This document shows, piece after piece, positions 6,259-9,337 of a DNA stretch of 9,337 nt. The DNA lies in contig JAEWGQ010000210.1 in assembly GCA_023388235.1 (NCBI GenBank), positions 1 to 9,337 on the forward strand, written 5' to 3'. The position numbers and the translations under genes are program-made. The notes under the pieces are model-generated. The model ran no database searches. It had not been told where the DNA came from and saw nothing but the letters and a program-made list of their open reading frames with translations. Source of the stretch: Actinomycetes bacterium (GTDB lineage Bacteria > Actinomycetota > Actinomycetes > Actinomycetales > Cellulomonadaceae). Numbering within the stretch: the first letter of the stretch is position 1; each line of letters starts with the position of its first letter.

Positions 6259-7241
6259 GGACCGGCACCACGACCCGCCCCCCGTTCGACCCGGAGATCG
6301 CGGCGGCGCTGCTCGCGGCGCGCTCCGACGTCGTCACCTCCCTCGAGCCGCACGAGATCGCCGGGCTGCGCGCCCGGGCGGCACCACCCGGGCCGTCCGA
6401 GGTCGCCCGCGCGACGACCCGGGTCCTCAGCACGCACCGCGCGCCCGGCCCGGCGGGGGGCGTCCCCGTGGCGCTGCTCCGCCCGGCCGGCGCCCCGGAG
6501 GACCTGCCCGTCCTGCTGCACCTGCACGGCGGCGGGCTGGTCACGGGGTCGGTCGGCGACGACGTCGCTGCCGCCGCCGCGGTGGCGCCGCGCTGGGCCA
6601 TCGCCTCGGTCGACTACCGGCTCGCCCCCGAGCACCCGTACCCCGCGGCGGTGGAGGACGCCTACGCGGCCCTGGTGTGGCTGCGGGCCGCGGCCGGCGA
6701 CCTCGGGGTCGACCCGGGGCGTGTCGTGGTGACCGGGGTGAGCGCCGGGGCGGGGCTCGCCGCCGCGCTGGCGCTGCTCGCCCGCGACCGGATCGGGCCC
6801 GTGCTCGCCGGCCAGCTGCTCGTGTGCCCGATGCTGGACGACCGCAACGACTCCGCCTCGGGGCACCAGATGGCGGGAGCCGGCAGCTGGGACAGGACCG
6901 CGAACGCCACGGGCTGGGCGGCCTACCTCGGCGACCGGGCCGGCGGGCCCGACACCGACCCGTACGCGTCCGCCGCCCGCGCCCGCTCGCTCGCCGGCCT
7001 GCCCCCGACGTTCATCGACGTCGGGTCCGCCGAGACGTTCCGCGACGAGTGCGTGGAGTACGCGGCCCGGATCTGGGCCGACGGCGGGGACGCCGAGCTG
7101 CACGTGTGGCCCGGCGGCTGCCACGGGTTCGACGGGCTCGCCCCGTCCGCACGGCTCTCGCAGGACGCGCGCGCCGCGCGCGCCCGGTGGCTCGACCGGC
7201 TGCTGCACCGCACGGCGCCGGGCGCACCAGGAGCACCGTGA
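6255..7241 (+). CDS. HSL-type (family IV) alpha/beta hydrolase, esterase
   Basis: A 328-residue cytoplasmic esterase of the hormone-sensitive-lipase-like family (alpha/beta hydrolase fold 3), which hydrolyses carboxylic esters, usually with short acyl chains. The oxyanion-hole motif HGGG is at 91-94. The nucleophile is Ser163 in GVSAGAG, a variant of the usual GDSAGG. The conserved DYRLAPEHPYPA follows beta-strand 4 (120-131). The catalytic Asp is probably Asp264 (AETFRDE) and the catalytic His is His290 (GGCHGF). No signal peptide is present. ATG 6255 overlaps the permease stop by four bases, and the stop overlaps the phosphorylase GTG, so it is embedded in the transport and phosphorolysis operon. 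That placement suggests it removes acyl groups from the imported sugar, but the acyl group and substrate are unknown. A general detoxifying carboxylesterase carried along by chance is the alternative. Confidence 0.9.
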   Translation: MRTGTTTRPPFDPEIAAALLAARSDVVTSLEPHEIAGLRARAAPPGPSEVARATTRVLSTHRAPGPAGGVPVALLRPAGAPEDLPVLLHLHGGGLVTGSVGDDVAAAAAVAPRWAIASVDYRLAPEHPYPAAVEDAYAALVWLRAAAGDLGVDPGRVVVTGVSAGAGLAAALALLARDRIGPVLAGQLLVCPMLDDRNDSASGHQMAGAGSWDRTANATGWAAYLGDRAGGPDTDPYASAARARSLAGLPPTFIDVGSAETFRDECVEYAARIWADGGDAELHVWPGGCHGFDGLAPSARLSQDARAARARWLDRLLHRTAPGAPGAP

Positions 7242-8791
7242 GCCACGACCCGCACCCGACCCGGCCGGGACACCCCGGCCCCGCGACCCCTGGGAGCCCG
7301 ATGACCCTCGACGGCCCGCAGCTCATCACCTACGCCGACCGGCTCGGCGGCGACATCCGGGGGGTGCGCGCGCTCCTCGACGGCCCGCTCGCCGGCGCGT
7401 TCGACGGCGTGCACCTGCTGCCGTTCTACACCCCGTACGACGGCGCGGACGCCGGGTTCGACCCCCGCGACCACACGCAGGTCGACCCGCGGCTCGGCGA
7501 CTGGGACGACGTGCGGGACCTCGCGGACGGGCGGACCGTGATGGCCGACGTCATCGTGAACCACGTCTCGCGGGAGTCGGCGCAGTTCCAGGACGTCGTG
7601 GCGCGCGGCGCCGCGTCGCCGTCCGCGCCGATGTTCCTCACCCTCGGGTCCGTGTTCCCGGACGGCGCCACCGAGGCCGACCTGGCCCGGATCTACCGCC
7701 CGCGCCCGGGTCTGCCGTTCACCGCGATGGTCCTCGGCGGCGAGCGCCGGCTGGTGTGGACGACGTTCACCGGCGACCAGGTGGACATCGACCTGCGGAC
7801 GCCCGAGGCGTGGGCGTACCTCACCCGCGTGCTCGACGCCCTGACCGGCGCCGGGGTGCGCATGCTGCGGCTGGACGCCGTCGGCTACACCGGCAAGCAG
7901 GCCGGGACCGACTGCTTCATGACCGCGGCCACGGACGAGTACACCCGGCGGATCGTCGACCTCGCGCACGCGCGGGGCGCGACGGTCCTGGTCGAGGTGC
8001 ACGGGCACCACACGCAGCAGATCGAGATCGCCCGGACGGTCGACCGGGTGTACGACTTCGCCCTGCCGCCGCTCGTCCTGCACGCCCTGACGACCGGTGA
8101 CCTCGGCCCGCTCGGGCACTGGATCGGCATCCGGCCGCGCAACGCGGTCACGGTGCTGGACACCCACGACGGCATCGGCATCGTCGACGTGGGGCCCTCG
8201 GAGCTGCGGCCGGGGGAGCCCGGCCTGCTCGGACCGGACCAGATCGACGCCCTGGTGGAGCGGATCCACGAGAACTCGTCCGGCACCTCGCGCCTGGCGA
8301 CCGGGGCCGCCGCGTCGAACCTCGACCTCTACCAGGTGAACTGCACGTTCTACGACGCGCTGGCCCGCGACGACCGGCGGTACGTGGCGGCCCGGCTCGT
8401 CCAGCTGTTCCTGCCGGGGGTGCCGCAGGTCTACTACGTCGGGCTCCTCGCGGGCGGCAACGACATGGACCTGCTCGCCCGGACGGGCGTCGGGCGCGAC
8501 GTGAACCGGCACCACTACGCCCCGGACGAGGTCACCGCGGACCTGCAGCGGCCGGTCGTCCGGGCGCAGCTCGCCGGCCTGCGCCTGCGGCGGGAGCACC
8601 CCGCGTTCGCGGGCGAGTTCACGTGGACCCGGGACGGGTCCCGCGCGACGCTCGCCTGGGAGGCGCCCGGGGCGCGGGCCTGGCTCGAGCTCGACGCCGC
8701 GGACGGGACGTTCCGGGTGCGCACCGCGGACCGCACCGGGGCGGGCCGCGTGGAGCGGACGGTGCTCGCGCACACGGACCTCGACGCGTAG
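7238..8791 (+). CDS. sucP: Sucrose phosphorylase (GH13 subfamily 18)
   Basis: It converts sucrose and phosphate into alpha-glucose 1-phosphate and fructose in the cytoplasm by a retaining double-displacement mechanism. The protein aligns along its whole length with Bifidobacterium adolescentis sucrose phosphorylase as I remember it: QLITYADRLGG near the start, FDGVHLLPFYTPYDGADAGF, and PGVPQVYYVGLLAG. In the 517-residue form the nucleophile is Asp213 (RLDAVGY), the acid/base Glu253 (VEVHGHH) and the stabiliser Asp311 (LDTHDGIG). Tyr153 and Arg156 (YRPRPG), His255 and the NLDLYQ loop (361-366), which contact phosphate and fructose, are all present. This favours true sucrose phosphorylase over the sucrose-6-phosphate or glucosylglycerate enzymes. 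GTG 7238 has AGGAG (7229-7233) and continues the operon's overlap pattern. ATG 7301, with GGGAG upstream, is an equally good start that removes a 21-residue Pro/Gly-rich leader and restores the family's usual N-terminus. Confidence 0.95.
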   Translation: MSHDPHPTRPGHPGPATPGSPMTLDGPQLITYADRLGGDIRGVRALLDGPLAGAFDGVHLLPFYTPYDGADAGFDPRDHTQVDPRLGDWDDVRDLADGRTVMADVIVNHVSRESAQFQDVVARGAASPSAPMFLTLGSVFPDGATEADLARIYRPRPGLPFTAMVLGGERRLVWTTFTGDQVDIDLRTPEAWAYLTRVLDALTGAGVRMLRLDAVGYTGKQAGTDCFMTAATDEYTRRIVDLAHARGATVLVEVHGHHTQQIEIARTVDRVYDFALPPLVLHALTTGDLGPLGHWIGIRPRNAVTVLDTHDGIGIVDVGPSELRPGEPGLLGPDQIDALVERIHENSSGTSRLATGAAASNLDLYQVNCTFYDALARDDRRYVAARLVQLFLPGVPQVYYVGLLAGGNDMDLLARTGVGRDVNRHHYAPDEVTADLQRPVVRAQLAGLRLRREHPAFAGEFTWTRDGSRATLAWEAPGARAWLELDAADGTFRVRTADRTGAGRVERTVLAHTDLDA

Positions 8792-8798
8792 GCCGGAG

Positions 8799-8818
8799 GG
8801 CGCGGCCGGGGGCGCGCC
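8799..8818. terminator. Possible bidirectional hairpin between convergent genes
   Basis: GGCGCG (8799-8804) and CGCGCC (8813-8818) form a perfect six-base stem with an eight-base loop. The hairpin fills most of the 26 bases between the phosphorylase stop and the LuxR-type stop and touches the latter. There is no T-run, so it is at best an atypical terminator. Confidence 0.3.
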
Positions 8819-9337
8819 TAGAGCAGCCCGAGCTCCCGGGCGCGCGACACGGCGTCCGCCCGCCGCCGCACGCCGAGCTTCCGGTACGCGGACCGGGCCT
8901 GCGACTTCACGGTGTTGTGCGACACGTGCAGCCGGGCGGCGACCTCGGCGAGCTCGGCGTCGTCGGCGAGGGCCCGCAGGACGACGAGCTCCCGCTCGGT
9001 GAGGCCCACGCCGTCGCGGGCGTCGGGGACGACGACGGGCACGTCCGTGGTGCGGGCGAGGAACCGGTCGACGTCGGGGTCCGCGAGCCGGGTGGCGAGG
9101 GCGTGCACGGCGGACCGCTCCTCGGGGGACAGCAGCATCCAGCCCGTGGCCGAGCCGCCGAGCCCGACGACCGCCACGGCCTCCCGCAGGGCGCGCGCCG
9201 CGGGGTGGTCGCGGCCCTCGCGGGCGGACGCGGCGGCGAGCAGCAGGCGGCGGGTCACGCGCAGCCGGGGGCCCTCGTCCGGCAGGTCGGGCGCGGCCAG
9301 CAGCGCCAGGGCGTCGGCGGGGCGGCCGGTGGACAGC
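8818..9337 (-). CDS. LuxR-family transcriptional regulator, C-terminal part (start outside window)
   Basis: The frame stays open to the right edge, so the 5' end is missing; 172 residues are visible. The last about 62 residues are a LuxR-type helix-turn-helix: GLTERELVVLRALADDAELAE, then VAARLHVSHNTVKSQARSAY and RKLGVRRRADAVSRARELGLL. The key features LTxRE, the TVKxQ recognition helix and KLGVRRRxxAV are all there. Before it lies an Ala/Leu/Arg-rich helical region, as in the TPR-like middle of large MalT/LAL-type regulators. The GTG at 9258 is only an internal codon, because coding-like sequence (STGRPADALALLAAPDLPDE) continues upstream of it. It is read towards the sucrose phosphorylase gene, so it is a separate transcription unit. 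Whether it controls the sugar locus cannot be told. Confidence 0.88.
   Translation of the reverse strand, partial: LSTGRPADALALLAAPDLPDEGPRLRVTRRLLLAAASAREGRDHPAARALREAVAVVGLGGSATGWMLLSPEERSAVHALATRLADPDVDRFLARTTDVPVVVPDARDGVGLTERELVVLRALADDAELAEVAARLHVSHNTVKSQARSAYRKLGVRRRADAVSRARELGLL

Noticed and set aside
5805..7208. Minus-strand open frame of 467 residues
   Set aside because: It is antisense to the second permease and HSL esterase, with a composition typical of a GC shadow.
6923..8773. Minus-strand open frame of 616 residues
   Set aside because: It is antisense to the esterase and sucrose phosphorylase, both of which have full catalytic motifs.
8818..9258. Complete 146-residue LuxR protein starting at GTG 9258
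   Set aside because: The frame continues open and coding-like to the window edge, and a region typical of larger LuxR/LAL regulators precedes it, so the GTG is internal.
1..9337. Insertion sequences, CRISPR arrays, tRNA or rRNA genes, phage or defence genes
   Set aside because: No spaced direct repeats, transposase motifs or structured RNA genes were seen; the window is a metabolic locus with uniform composition.

Overview
The window comes from a very GC-rich actinobacterium. Nearly every codon ends in G or C, GTG and TTG starts are frequent, genes overlap by a few bases, and the sugar importer has no ATPase gene of its own, as is common in actinobacteria. The gene content (LacI regulator, CUT1-type sugar importer, CE7 esterase, sucrose phosphorylase) would fit a plant-matter degrader of the Cellulomonas/Micrococcales type. 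That placement is an inference from style and content, not from a marker gene.

Layout. Positions 1-161 hold the end of a MarR-type regulator, followed after 10 bases by an unrecognised 182-residue protein (172-720). A 137-base convergent gap leads to two genes on the minus strand: a CE7 acetyl esterase (858-1835) and, upstream of it, a LacI-family repressor (1881-2921). The 186-base divergent region 2922-3107 carries a TTGACA -35 box, a clear LacI-type operator (TGCTAAGCCGATTTAGCA, 3043-3060), a leader hairpin (3061-3082) and two Shine-Dalgarno-like tracts. From there a tightly packed plus-strand operon runs from 3108 to 8791: sugar-binding lipoprotein, two permeases, an HSL-type (family IV) esterase and a sucrose phosphorylase. 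All its junctions are short overlaps of stop and start codons. Converging on it at the right edge is the C-terminal part of a LuxR-family regulator (8818 to the window end).

How the genes may work together. The lipoprotein and the two permeases, powered by an ATPase encoded elsewhere, would import a small sugar. Sucrose phosphorylase would split it in the cytoplasm into glucose 1-phosphate and fructose. The active-site residues needed for sucrose are all visible in it. Two different esterases without signal peptides flank this core, one from family CE7 and one HSL-like. This suggests that the imported compound may carry acetyl or other acyl groups, for example an acylated sucrose or acylated oligosaccharide, removed inside the cell before phosphorolysis. 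The LacI protein most likely represses both directions through the operator between them. The acyl-sugar idea is an inference; the individual enzyme calls are strong.
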